A stretch of 16,921 nt of DNA from DSOS01 sp035286585 (GTDB taxonomy: Bacteria; Chloroflexota; Anaerolineae; Anaerolineales; UBA4823), in contig DATEDC010000095.1 of NCBI GenBank assembly GCA_035286585.1, positions 1 through 16,921 on the forward strand, written 5' to 3'. The notes under the pieces were generated by a model that did no database searches, had not been told where the DNA came from, and worked only from the letters and a program-made list of their open reading frames with translations. Of this stretch, positions 1-6,874 are shown one piece after another (position 1 is the stretch's first letter; each line of letters begins with the position of its first letter). A program made the translations under genes and the position numbers.

Positions 1-74
1 CGAAGGGGTCGCTGCCGAAGTAAGCGAAGGGGTCGCTGGCGACCTCTTCGCTTACTTCGGCAGCGACCCCTTCG
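1..74. repeat. Inverted (fold-back) copy of the 24 bp repeat at the window edge
   Basis: Bases 1-36 are the reverse complement of 39-74 with one mismatch (ccc against ctc) and a 2 bp spacer at 37-38. This makes a 36 bp-arm palindrome built from the tandem repeat units. The S1 reading frame stays open through the inverted part but changes its peptide from AEVSEGVA-type to SDPFAYFG-type. It could be a real inversion in the repeat array. It could equally be an assembly fold-back at a contig end, which I consider at least as likely because the repeat runs straight into the edge. Confidence 0.85.
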
Positions 75-1537
75 CTTACTTCGGCAGCGACCCCTTCGCT
101 TACTTCAGCAGCGACCCCTTCGCTTACTTCAGCAGCGACCCCTTCGCTTACTTCAGCAGCGACCCCTTCGCTTACTTCGGCAGCGACCCCTTCGCTTACT
201 TCGGCAGCGACCCCTTCGCTTACTTCAGCAGCGACCTCTTCACTTACTTCGGCAGCGACCTCTTCACTTACTTCGGCAGCGACCTGCGGGGCTTCGGCCT
301 CCTGCGATCCTTCAACCTCCTCTGCCAGAGCCGTTCTCCAATCGAAGTCGGAATAAGCTGGCGAGTCAACCTTTCGCTTGCTCAGACCAATCCGGCGCCT
401 TTCCGGATCGATCTTGATCACCCGCAAAGTCAGTTCATCGCCTTCCTTGACCACTTCCTTGGGATGGTTAACGCGCTGCTCGCTCAATTCCGAGATATGG
501 ATCAGCCCTTCTAGATCCTCACCCAGGCGGGCAAAAGCGCCGAATTTGGTCAGGTGGGTGATTTTCGCTTCGATAAGCTGGCCCTCTTTCAAGTGTTCAA
601 CCTTCTCCATCCAGGGATCGGGTTGTAGCTGGCGGAGGGAGAGGCCTATTCTTCTGCGCTCCCGATCGATGCTGATCACCTTTACCTGCACCTCTTGCCC
701 AACCTTCAACACCTCGTTAGGATGCTTGACGCGCTCCCAAGAAATTTCGGATAGGTGAACCAACCCGTCAGCGCCATCAATATTTACAAAGGCGCCAAAC
801 TCGGCGACGCTTGTCACCCGACCCGTGCGAATATCGCCTTCATTCAGCTCATCGAGAAGCCTGTCCTTAAGGGTTTCGCGGGTTTCCTGCAGAGCTGCCC
901 GTTCCGATAAAATCAACCTGTGTCTTTCACGATCGACTTCGATCACCCTGACGAAGATATCTTCGCCGACCATTTTTGCCCAGCGATCCTCGGGCGAATC
1001 GACGCCCAGGCTGGATTTGCGCATCAGACTGATCTGGGAGGCAGGCACAAAGCCGCGCAGTTTTCCCAACGGCACAAGCAGTCCACCCTTGTTGTAGCCG
1101 ATGATCTTGCTTTCGAGCGTGCGCGACTCGGTCAAGAGCTGCTCTGCCTTCTCCCAATCCTTCGCCTCGCGCGCCCGGGTGTACGAGAGCACGACATTCC
1201 CGTTAGAATCTTCAGGCGAGATCACGTAGACTGGGATCTCCGCCCCCACGTGTAAAGCAGAACGTTCCTCAGCGGGGATTTGATCGAATTCACGCCCGGA
1301 GATCACCCCTTCCGATTTTGTGCCGATGCTGACCAATATTTCATTCTCGCCGAGGGAGGCGATGACGCCGGTGCGTATCTCCCCACTCTTAGGAGATACC
1401 AGGTCAATGCCCTGTTCCTCGAGCAGCGACTCCATCGGGTTGGTCTCCTGGCCTGCTTGTTTTTCTGACTGGGATCCTCTGGTTAGATTGCTCTCCGTTT
1501 CTACCCCCTGATCAGTCATTGTATCGTTTTGATCCAT
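1..1537 (-). CDS. rpsA: S1 RNA-binding domain protein (ribosomal protein S1-like), C-terminus off the left edge
   Basis: An open frame runs from ATG at 1537 leftwards to the window edge (512 codons, no stop reached). I translated it by hand. Four S1 (OB-fold) domains lie at about residues 52-120, 136-213, 234-302 and 319-388. Domains 3 and 4 show the classic pattern (EFGAFVNI...GLVHLSEIS and KFGAFARL...GLIHISELS, each ending DxExRRIGLS). S1 proteins hold mRNA on the 30S subunit during initiation, and four to six domains are usual. The first ~50 residues are acidic and low in complexity. After residue ~418 the chain becomes an octapeptide repeat (consensus AEVSEGVA) encoded by a 24 bp tandem repeat. 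A GGAG lies about 11 nt before the start. The gene stands alone, divergent from the chelatase cluster, with its own promoter. The symbol assumes this is the genome's main S1 gene; another multi-S1 regulator is possible. Confidence 0.88.
   Translation of the reverse strand, partial: MDQNDTMTDQGVETESNLTRGSQSEKQAGQETNPMESLLEEQGIDLVSPKSGEIRTGVIASLGENEILVSIGTKSEGVISGREFDQIPAEERSALHVGAEIPVYVISPEDSNGNVVLSYTRAREAKDWEKAEQLLTESRTLESKIIGYNKGGLLVPLGKLRGFVPASQISLMRKSSLGVDSPEDRWAKMVGEDIFVRVIEVDRERHRLILSERAALQETRETLKDRLLDELNEGDIRTGRVTSVAEFGAFVNIDGADGLVHLSEISWERVKHPNEVLKVGQEVQVKVISIDRERRRIGLSLRQLQPDPWMEKVEHLKEGQLIEAKITHLTKFGAFARLGEDLEGLIHISELSEQRVNHPKEVVKEGDELTLRVIKIDPERRRIGLSKRKVDSPAYSDFDWRTALAEEVEGSQEAEAPQVAAEVSEEVAAEVSEEVAAEVSEGVAAEVSEGVAAEVSEGVAAEVSEGVAAEVSEGVAAEVSEGVAAEVSEGVAAEVSEEVASDPFAYFGSDPF
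39..278. repeat. Ten-unit 24 bp tandem repeat coding an acidic octapeptide tail
   Basis: Ten uninterrupted 24 bp units, beginning at 39, 63, 87, 111, 135, 159, 183, 207, 231 and 255, differ only by single transitions (cggca/cagca, cccctt/cctctt, cgctt/cactt). Read on the minus strand in the S1 frame they give ten copies of an octapeptide such as E(G/E)VAAEVS. The variants at 231-278, next to unique sequence, are the most diverged. The inner units are nearly identical, as expected from recent unit duplication. The run has no spacers, so it is a coding minisatellite and not a CRISPR array. Confidence 0.95.
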
Positions 1538-1576
1538 ATAAAGACGTACTCCAAGTTCGGTAATAAGATTTCGTTC

Positions 1577-1605
1577 ATTATATATCGTATAGGTAAAGTT
1601 GGCAA
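1577..1605 (-). promoter_or_regulatory. Sigma70-type promoter for the S1-like gene
   Basis: On the minus strand, TTGCCA (1600-1605) and a perfect TATAAT (1577-1582) are separated by 17 bp. The start codon at 1537 lies about 40 nt beyond the -10 box, leaving a short leader with GGAG. This was read by eye against the consensus. Confidence 0.7.
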
Positions 1606-1608
1606 CCT

Positions 1609-1637
1609 TTGAAATTAGTTTGCGAGTCGGTTATAAT
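1609..1637 (+). promoter_or_regulatory. Sigma70-type promoter for the chelatase cluster
   Basis: TTGAAA (1609-1614), a 17 bp spacer and a perfect TATAAT (1632-1637) lie just before the ATG at 1655. An AAAGG at 1645-1649 can act as ribosome binding site, 5 nt before the ATG, so the leader is very short. Its -35 box is only 3 bp from the -35 box of the divergent S1 promoter, so the two polymerases should compete for the site. Confidence 0.75.
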
Positions 1638-1654
1638 GACCTCGAAAGGTCCAG

Positions 1655-2758
1655 ATGCCACAGATTTACCCGTTTACAGCCATTGTTGGGCAGGAGCGCA
1701 TGAAGCGCGCTTTGGTGTTGAACGCTGTCGACCCGCGCATTGGAGGCGTCTTGATCCGCGGCGAGCGCGGCACAGCCAAATCGACCGCGGCGCGCGCCCT
1801 GGCGGCCCTGCTTCCGCACGTGGCTGTGGTCAGCGACTGCCGCTTCGGCTGCGATCCGGACCGTCCCACGACCTGGTGCACGGAATGCCGGGAGCGAGTC
1901 TCAAACGGCACCTCTTTACCGGTGGAACTGCGCACCACGGCGTTCGTCAACCTGCCCGTGTCTGCAACCGAGGATCGCGTTGTGGGCACCCTGGATATCG
2001 AAAAGGCGATCCAAAAAGGAGAGCGTCACTTTGAGGCTGGCGTGCTGGCGGCAGCCAACCGGGGCTTGCTCTACATCGATGAAGTAAATTTGCTGGACGA
2101 CCATGTGGTTGACCTGCTGCTGGATTCGGCTGCCATGGGGATGAACATCGTCGAGCGCGAAGGGATTTCCTTCTCGCATCCCGCCCGATTTATCCTGGTG
2201 GGGACCATGAATCCCGAGGAGGGGGACCTGCGCCCGCAACTGCTTGACCGCTTTGCCCTGTCGGTGGAAATTCACGGCATCCGCGATGCGCGCGAGCGCG
2301 TGCTGATCATGGAGCGCAATCTGCTTTTTGAAACCGATCCAGAGATGTTCCGCAAGGAGTGGCTGGACCGCGAGCAAGAACTCTCTCGCCAGATCGAGAA
2401 AGCCAGGACCCTGGTTGACCAGGTTACTTACACTCGGCGCGATATGCTCTCTATCGCCGCGTTAAGCGCCTCGCTGAACGTCGACGGGCACCGGGCCGAC
2501 CTGGTGATTCTAAAGACAGCCCGCGCCCACGCCGCCTTCGAGGGGCGAAAAGCCATCACGGATCGGGATATCGCTCTGGCAGCCGAGCTGGCGCTGCCGC
2601 ATCGATTGAAGCGGGGTCCTTTCCACCAGGCGGAAATCAGTATGGAAGACCTGCAAGAGCAGATCGAAAGCCTGCAGGGCGCTACCACGAGCCTGGGCGA
2701 GTCTGAGCCGATCCCCAGCGAGGAGCAGCGGGACAGCCCCGAAAAAAAAAAGGCGTGA
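1655..2758 (+). CDS. bchI: Magnesium/cobalt chelatase AAA+ subunit I (BchI/ChlI-like)
   Basis: This 367-residue protein is an AAA+ ATPase of the chelatase I family, the motor that drives metal insertion into a tetrapyrrole with a D (VWA) subunit and a large catalytic H/CobN subunit. Walker A is GERGTAKS (36-43), Walker B is LLYIDEVNLL (D142, E143), and the GTMNPEEGDLRPQLLDRF stretch carries sensor and arginine residues. The N-terminal start (QIYPFTAIVGQE) fits the family. Four cysteines (C62, C66, C75, C78) form a possible metal-binding cluster in the insert. Length is normal for BchI (about 350). The last 30 residues are charged and end E-K-K-K-A at a run of ten A. The next gene overlaps the stop (GTGA). 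No catalytic H/CobN subunit or other tetrapyrrole gene is in the window, so Mg versus Co cannot be decided. MoxR-like AAA+ proteins are the main alternative, but the detailed motifs favour BchI. Confidence 0.9.
   Translation: MPQIYPFTAIVGQERMKRALVLNAVDPRIGGVLIRGERGTAKSTAARALAALLPHVAVVSDCRFGCDPDRPTTWCTECRERVSNGTSLPVELRTTAFVNLPVSATEDRVVGTLDIEKAIQKGERHFEAGVLAAANRGLLYIDEVNLLDDHVVDLLLDSAAMGMNIVEREGISFSHPARFILVGTMNPEEGDLRPQLLDRFALSVEIHGIRDARERVLIMERNLLFETDPEMFRKEWLDREQELSRQIEKARTLVDQVTYTRRDMLSIAALSASLNVDGHRADLVILKTARAHAAFEGRKAITDRDIALAAELALPHRLKRGPFHQAEISMEDLQEQIESLQGATTSLGESEPIPSEEQRDSPEKKKA
2742..2752 (+). promoter_or_regulatory. Candidate -1 frameshift / slippage site joining the I and VWA genes
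   Basis: Ten consecutive A (2742-2751) followed by G contain the heptamer A-AAA-AAG at 2746-2752, in the zero-frame phase needed for -1 slippage (codons AAA 2747-2749, AAG 2750-2752). The zero frame stops two codons later (TGA 2756-2758). The -1 frame reads GGC GTG AGC and enters the VWA gene in frame. An AGGAG at 2721-2725 lies about 20 nt upstream, further than in the E. coli dnaX element. I found no convincing downstream hairpin. Programmed frameshifting in chlD-type chelatase genes has been described; its use here is inference. Confidence 0.5.
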
Positions 2759-3702
2759 GCCAGGAGATCGAAGAAGAGGCTTCCAGGCAGGCCCCCTCTG
2801 AGCCCTCGCAGCAAAACGTCTTCGACACGGGTTATGCAAACTGGTGGGCTGGCGGCGAAAAAGCCAAAATAGGCCCCTCCTTTATCCCCCGAAAAATAGA
2901 GAGCCCGCTGGATAAGATGACCCGCCGCCACAGCGGCAGGCGCACGCGCTCGCGCACGGACCGTAAACGCGGCCGCTACATACAGGCTCGCCCCTCGCCA
3001 GGTAAAGTCGATGACCTGGCTTTCGACGCCACGCTGCGCGCCGCAGCTCCATTCCAAAAGCGTCGCAGCGAGCAGCGCAAGCGGGTCGCGTTCGCCATTC
3101 AATCCGACGATTACCAAAAAAAGGTGCGCGTTAAAAAGACCGCCAACCTGGTATTGTTTCTCGTGGATGCCTCCTGGTCGATGGCTGTGGCTGAGCGCAT
3201 GTCTGCCACCAAAGGGGCGATCCTCTCGCTGCTCACCGACGCCTATCAGCGGCGCGACAGGGTGGGATTGATCGTCTTCCAGAAAGACCGCGCTACCCTG
3301 GTTTTGCCCCCTACCAACTCCGTCGAGCTGGCAAAAAGGGCCCTGGCAGACATCCCCGTCGGAGGGAAAACGCCCCTTTCAGCCGGTTTGCTCCTTGCAA
3401 TGCAGATCATCCAAAAAGAACGCCTCTTGCACCCGGACGTCATGCCACTGCTGATCTTACTCACTGACGGGGCGGGAAACGTCTCGATGAGCAGCCTGCC
3501 TCCCCAAGAAGAATCTCACCGCATTGCGGAGCAAATTGCCGAAGACGATATTCGCAGCGTGGTCATTAACATGGAACACACCGCTTTCGACCAGGGTTTA
3601 GCCCAATCGCTGGCTGAACACCTGGATGCCCCCTGCTACACCCTGAGCGAGCTCAAAGCTGAAGCTCTATATCAAAAAGTTCGCGAGGAGATGGTCGCCT
3701 GA
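2755..3702 (+). CDS. VWA-domain chelatase subunit D-like protein
   Basis: This 315-residue protein matches the C-terminal half of ChlD/BchD: an acidic/basic low-complexity linker (1-125), then a von Willebrand A domain. The MIDAS motif is DASWS (138-142) after the strand NLVLFLV, and TDGAGN is the later metal-site loop. VWA subunits bind Mg2+ and couple the AAA+ ring to the catalytic subunit. The AAA+ half of a full ChlD is missing and instead lies in the preceding gene. The start is GTG at 2755, overlapping the upstream TGA by 3 nt, with no good ribosome site of its own (only AAGG one base away). Translation is therefore probably by coupling, or by -1 frameshifting that would yield a product of about 680 residues, the usual size of a ChlD-type fusion. 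The aminotransferase starts 1 bp after its stop. Confidence 0.88.
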   Translation: MSQEIEEEASRQAPSEPSQQNVFDTGYANWWAGGEKAKIGPSFIPRKIESPLDKMTRRHSGRRTRSRTDRKRGRYIQARPSPGKVDDLAFDATLRAAAPFQKRRSEQRKRVAFAIQSDDYQKKVRVKKTANLVLFLVDASWSMAVAERMSATKGAILSLLTDAYQRRDRVGLIVFQKDRATLVLPPTNSVELAKRALADIPVGGKTPLSAGLLLAMQIIQKERLLHPDVMPLLILLTDGAGNVSMSSLPPQEESHRIAEQIAEDDIRSVVINMEHTAFDQGLAQSLAEHLDAPCYTLSELKAEALYQKVREEMVA

Positions 3703-3703
3703 C

Positions 3704-4861
3704 ATGCCCCAAACAGCCGCGCGCCTTCATCTATTTCCTGAGTCGGTCATCAGCGAGATGAGCAAGCTGGCCGCCCTCTACAACGCCATCAACCTCTCTT
3801 CGGGCTATCCGGATTTCGAACCGCCAGATGAACTGCTCGCTGCGGCCCAGCAGGCTCTGCGCAGCGGCTACAACCAATACGCCGATTCGCGCGGGTCGTC
3901 CCGCTTTCGCCAGGCCCTGGCTCGGAAGCAGACCCATTTCATGGGTATGGAAATCGACCCGCATGCGCACATCATCGCCACCTGCGGCGGGACCGAGGCG
4001 ATGCTCCTGGCGCTGCTGGCTGTGTGCAATCCGGGCGACAAAGCCATTGTGTTCTCCCCTTTTTACGAAACCTACGGCCCCGATCTATACCTGGCTGGCG
4101 CAGAGCCGCTGATTGTCTCTTTGCAGCCCCCAGATTTCAGCCTGAATACCGACGAGCTGCGCCGGGCTTTCCGTCTGGGCGCCCGGGCATTGATCCTGTG
4201 CAACCCCTCCAACCCGAGCGGCAAAGTATTTACCCCCGCTGAGCTGCACGTTATCGCAGATTTAGCCCAGGAATACGACGCTTTTGTGATTACAGATGAC
4301 GTTTACGAGCACATCGTTTACAAGCCCCACCAGCACACATATATCTCCACCCTTCCGGGCATGTTCGAACGCACCCTGGTTTGTGGGTCGCTCTCCAAAA
4401 CGTATTCCATCACCGGCTGGAGGCTGGGCTATGTGCTGGCGTCCGCCCCCATCACCGCCGCAATCCACAAGCTGCACACCTATATCAACCTGAGCACCCC
4501 GGCGCCGCTTTTGGAAGCCGCGGCTACAGCCCTGTCTTTCCCGTATTCATACTACGATCAATTGCTGGCCGATTACACCCATCGCCGGGACTTGCTGCTG
4601 GGTTATCTGGCTGAGGCTGGTCTCGCCTATATCGAGCCGCAAGGCGCGTACTTCGTCCTGGTGGACATCTCCCCGACGAACTTTGACGATGATGTCGCTT
4701 TCTGTCATTGGCTGATCAAAGAGATCGGCATTGCGGCTGTGCCCGGTTCCAGCTTTTTCCATGAGCCGGTAAAAAATATGATCCGCCTGAACTTTGCCAA
4801 GAAAGAGCCAACTTTGATCGAGGCGGGCTGGCGTTTGCTGCGCATCAAAGAGCGCATCTAA
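3704..4861 (+). CDS. PLP-dependent aminotransferase, class I/II (fold type I)
   Basis: This 385-residue enzyme has the full aspartate-aminotransferase fold signature: an N-terminal NLSSGYPDFEPP substrate loop, Y37-region NQYADSRGSSRFR, GGTEAMLLAL at the PLP phosphate site, NPSNPSGK, the ITDDVYEHIVY strand with the pyridine-binding Asp, and SLSKTYSITGWRLGY with Schiff-base Lys232. A C-terminal RLNFAK supplies the carboxylate-binding Arg. It transfers an amino group between an amino acid and a 2-oxo acid in the cytoplasm. The set of motifs resembles the kynurenine/methionine/aspartate aminotransferase subgroup, but the substrate cannot be read from sequence. The ATG is 1 bp after the VWA stop, with GAGGAG at 3685-3690, so it is very likely co-transcribed. 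The start is supported because HLFPESVISEMSKLA matches the usual N-terminus. It has no evident link to metal chelation. Confidence 0.92.
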   Translation: MPQTAARLHLFPESVISEMSKLAALYNAINLSSGYPDFEPPDELLAAAQQALRSGYNQYADSRGSSRFRQALARKQTHFMGMEIDPHAHIIATCGGTEAMLLALLAVCNPGDKAIVFSPFYETYGPDLYLAGAEPLIVSLQPPDFSLNTDELRRAFRLGARALILCNPSNPSGKVFTPAELHVIADLAQEYDAFVITDDVYEHIVYKPHQHTYISTLPGMFERTLVCGSLSKTYSITGWRLGYVLASAPITAAIHKLHTYINLSTPAPLLEAAATALSFPYSYYDQLLADYTHRRDLLLGYLAEAGLAYIEPQGAYFVLVDISPTNFDDDVAFCHWLIKEIGIAAVPGSSFFHEPVKNMIRLNFAKKEPTLIEAGWRLLRIKERI

Positions 4862-4895
4862 ACCCAAGATTTAATACCAAACTATTTTTGCTTAG

Positions 4896-6425
4896 ATGAA
4901 AGCTCGCTACCTGGTCGCTCTGCTGCTGCTCACCTCCTGCGTCGCTCAAACGACGAACAGCCCAACTCCCGGCGCACCAAATCTGCAACCAAATCCCCGG
5001 CAGGAGCCAACCAGGACAGCTCCGCCCGTCAACTCCGACCCGACAAAAACCCATCCCCCTACCCTTCCTGAAAGCCCCGCTTTATCCCCTACCCCCTCCA
5101 CTATAAATCCCGAGGCGCGCACCCAATACACACTCACAGCAGTGCTGAACTACGAACAACACTTCCTGGTTGTAGACGAACAGATCGGTTACCTCAACCA
5201 GTCTGCAGAATACCTCTCCAATATACTATTGATGGTAGAGCCGCTCTACTATCCTGGCGTATTCCAATTGAACGGCGTCGCCTGGGGGAGCGGTCAAGCG
5301 GTGGAGAATTATGAATTTAAAAACAGCCAGTTGCACGTCCCCCTGCCTCAACCTCTGGCTCCAGGCGAGCGCCTCGCCCTCTCTCTGAGCTACGAGCTTA
5401 ACTTGCCCTCGCCCACCCCTTCAGCCGAGACGCGCCCGGTACCCTTTGGCTACACCCGGCGGCAGACCAATCTGGTGGATTGGTACCCTTTCATTCCTCC
5501 ATATCAGGAGGGGCAAGGCTGGGTGGCTCACCGGGCCGGCTACTTTGGAGAGCACCTGGTTTACGCGGTTGCCGATTTCGATGTCAGCATCCGCCTGGCG
5601 GACCCGCGCGCCGACCTGACGATCGCTGCCAGCGCGGAGGCAGAAAGGCGGGGTGAATGGCTGCATTTCAGCCACCTGGCGGCGCGCAACTTTGCCTGGT
5701 CGGTCAGTAACCAGTATATCCTCGCCGAGAAGCAGGTTGATGGCGTACTGGTGCGCAGCTACATGCTCCCTCACCACCGGGATGCCGGCGAGGCTGCTCT
5801 CGAAGCCACAGCCGACGCCCTGGCCCTCTTCACAGACCTCTTCGGCGCATACCCGCGCCGGCTTTTGAGCGTGGTTGAGGCTGATTTCCTGGATGGGATG
5901 GAATATGACGGCATGTATTTTCTCAGCAACGGCTTTTATAACCTTTATCAGGGCACGCCGGGCGAATTTCTGATCGCTCTTGCCGCTCACGAAACCGCCC
6001 ACCAGTGGTTTTACGCCCTGGTAGGCAACGACCAGGCGCTCGAGCCCTGGCTGGATGAAGCCCTGTCTACCTACAGCGAACGCCTGTATTACGAGCACTA
6101 TTACCCTGAAGCCCTGGATTGGTGGTGGACTTACCGGGTCCAGTATTACCAGCCGCGCGGCTGGGTGGATGGGAGCATCTACAACCCGCAGGGTTACCGG
6201 GCGTATCGGGACGCTGTTTATCTCAACGGCGCCGTATTCCTGGAAGAACTGCGCAAAGTGGTTGGGGATGCGGTGTTTTTGGCGGTGCTGCGAAGCTATG
6301 TTGAAGAATATTCTTACCAGATCGCCAGCGCAGCGGATTTCTTCGTTGTTCTCCAACAGCACACTCCCGTGGATATCGCTCCCTTGTTGAGCAAGTATTT
6401 TCAGTCTTCGCCCCTGCCCAGATGA
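4896..6425 (+). CDS. Secreted lipoprotein M1-family zinc metallopeptidase
   Basis: This 509-residue protein starts with a lipoprotein signal (MKARYLVALLLLTSC, lipobox L-T-S-C, lipidated Cys15). A Pro/Thr/Ser-rich linker follows (about 16-75), the usual spacer between membrane anchor and folded domain. An N-terminal beta domain is next, then the catalytic domain. The M1 zinc site is complete: H365-E-T-A-H369, then 18 residues, then E388 (in WLDEALSTYSE). The GMEYDG stretch corresponds to the family's GxMEN exopeptidase motif but reads GMEYD, so aminopeptidase specificity is uncertain. It probably trims peptides at the cell surface. It follows the aminotransferase by 34 bp, with no clear Shine-Dalgarno before the ATG, and may be read from the same transcript. 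No rho-independent terminator is evident after it. The large helical C-terminal domain of PepN is absent, as in the short M1 forms. Confidence 0.92.
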   Translation: MKARYLVALLLLTSCVAQTTNSPTPGAPNLQPNPRQEPTRTAPPVNSDPTKTHPPTLPESPALSPTPSTINPEARTQYTLTAVLNYEQHFLVVDEQIGYLNQSAEYLSNILLMVEPLYYPGVFQLNGVAWGSGQAVENYEFKNSQLHVPLPQPLAPGERLALSLSYELNLPSPTPSAETRPVPFGYTRRQTNLVDWYPFIPPYQEGQGWVAHRAGYFGEHLVYAVADFDVSIRLADPRADLTIAASAEAERRGEWLHFSHLAARNFAWSVSNQYILAEKQVDGVLVRSYMLPHHRDAGEAALEATADALALFTDLFGAYPRRLLSVVEADFLDGMEYDGMYFLSNGFYNLYQGTPGEFLIALAAHETAHQWFYALVGNDQALEPWLDEALSTYSERLYYEHYYPEALDWWWTYRVQYYQPRGWVDGSIYNPQGYRAYRDAVYLNGAVFLEELRKVVGDAVFLAVLRSYVEEYSYQIASAADFFVVLQQHTPVDIAPLLSKYFQSSPLPR

Positions 6426-6458
6426 CCACTACGGCATCTGCTTGTTTCCGTTTTTCAG

Positions 6459-6813
6459 GGCTTTATAATTAATTCCTGTATTTATCTTTCTATATTTAGC
6501 AGTCTTAGTAGGGGCTGGGGATAAGTGGATAAGTGAGCCGGCTGAGACTTAGCTGCCCTATATGCAGGGATGAAGATGCTGAAAAGGTCACAGGTACGGC
6601 ATAGTTGCGTTGATTCTATCCACCTCTCCTCTGGGGAAAGAGTCGAATAAAGAGCAGCTCAATTTTCGACCCAGGAGCGGAAACGGTTATATGGGGGCAG
6701 CTAAAAACCACCCCCCATATATGGGGGTGGAGCGAAAAGGGATAATTCGCACAAACGAGCCAGTTTTCCCCATGCAGAAGGACTTATCCACAGTTTTACA
6801 CAAGTTATCCACA
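6459..6813. other. Candidate replication origin / DnaA-binding locus
   Basis: In this gene-free stretch an AT-rich segment (6461-6500) is followed by TAGTAG (6506-6511), a short GC spacer (6512-6515) and two DnaA-like boxes in reverse orientation: TGGGGATAA (6516-6524) and AGTGGATAA (6524-6532), each one mismatch from TGTGGATAA. Two exact TTATCCACA boxes follow at 6784-6792 and 6805-6813, 21 bp apart. AT-rich unwinding element, trio-like TAG repeats, GC spacer and DnaA boxes is the order described for bacterial origins such as that of B. subtilis. Against it: no dnaA or dnaN is nearby, and genes on both sides point towards the site, opposite to the usual bias around an origin. A titration or regulatory DnaA cluster is the alternative. 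Confidence 0.45.
6708..6730. repeat. C-run/ATATAT/G-run palindrome
   Basis: A perfect 16 bp palindrome, CCCCCATATATGGGGG, sits at 6712-6727. It extends to CCA and TGG flanks with one bulged C (6708-6730). Related cores with flanking C/G runs occur at 6556-6569 (CCCTATATGCAGGG), 6688-6697 (TATATGGGGG) and 6853-6865 (CCCCTATATGTGG). There is no T-tract, so it is not a typical intrinsic terminator. A protein-binding site within the DnaA-box region is a possible reading. Confidence 0.6.
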
Positions 6814-6874
6814 GAAGTAGCCTTTTCGGCGTTTTCCCCACGCTTTCACCTGCCCCTATATGTGGCATAACGAT

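Noticed and set aside
39..278. Regular short repeats as a CRISPR array
   Set aside because: Units are contiguous with no unique spacers, and they translate in frame as the tail of the S1 protein.
5421..6362. Minus-strand open frame (313 codons) opposite the M1 peptidase
   Set aside because: It is a shadow; the plus strand holds the full HEXXH-18-E site and a lipoprotein signal.
6610..6870. Plus-strand open frame of 86 codons in the central gap
   Set aside because: It runs through the palindromes and DnaA boxes, has no ribosome site and its peptide is low-quality. It is better explained as non-coding DNA.
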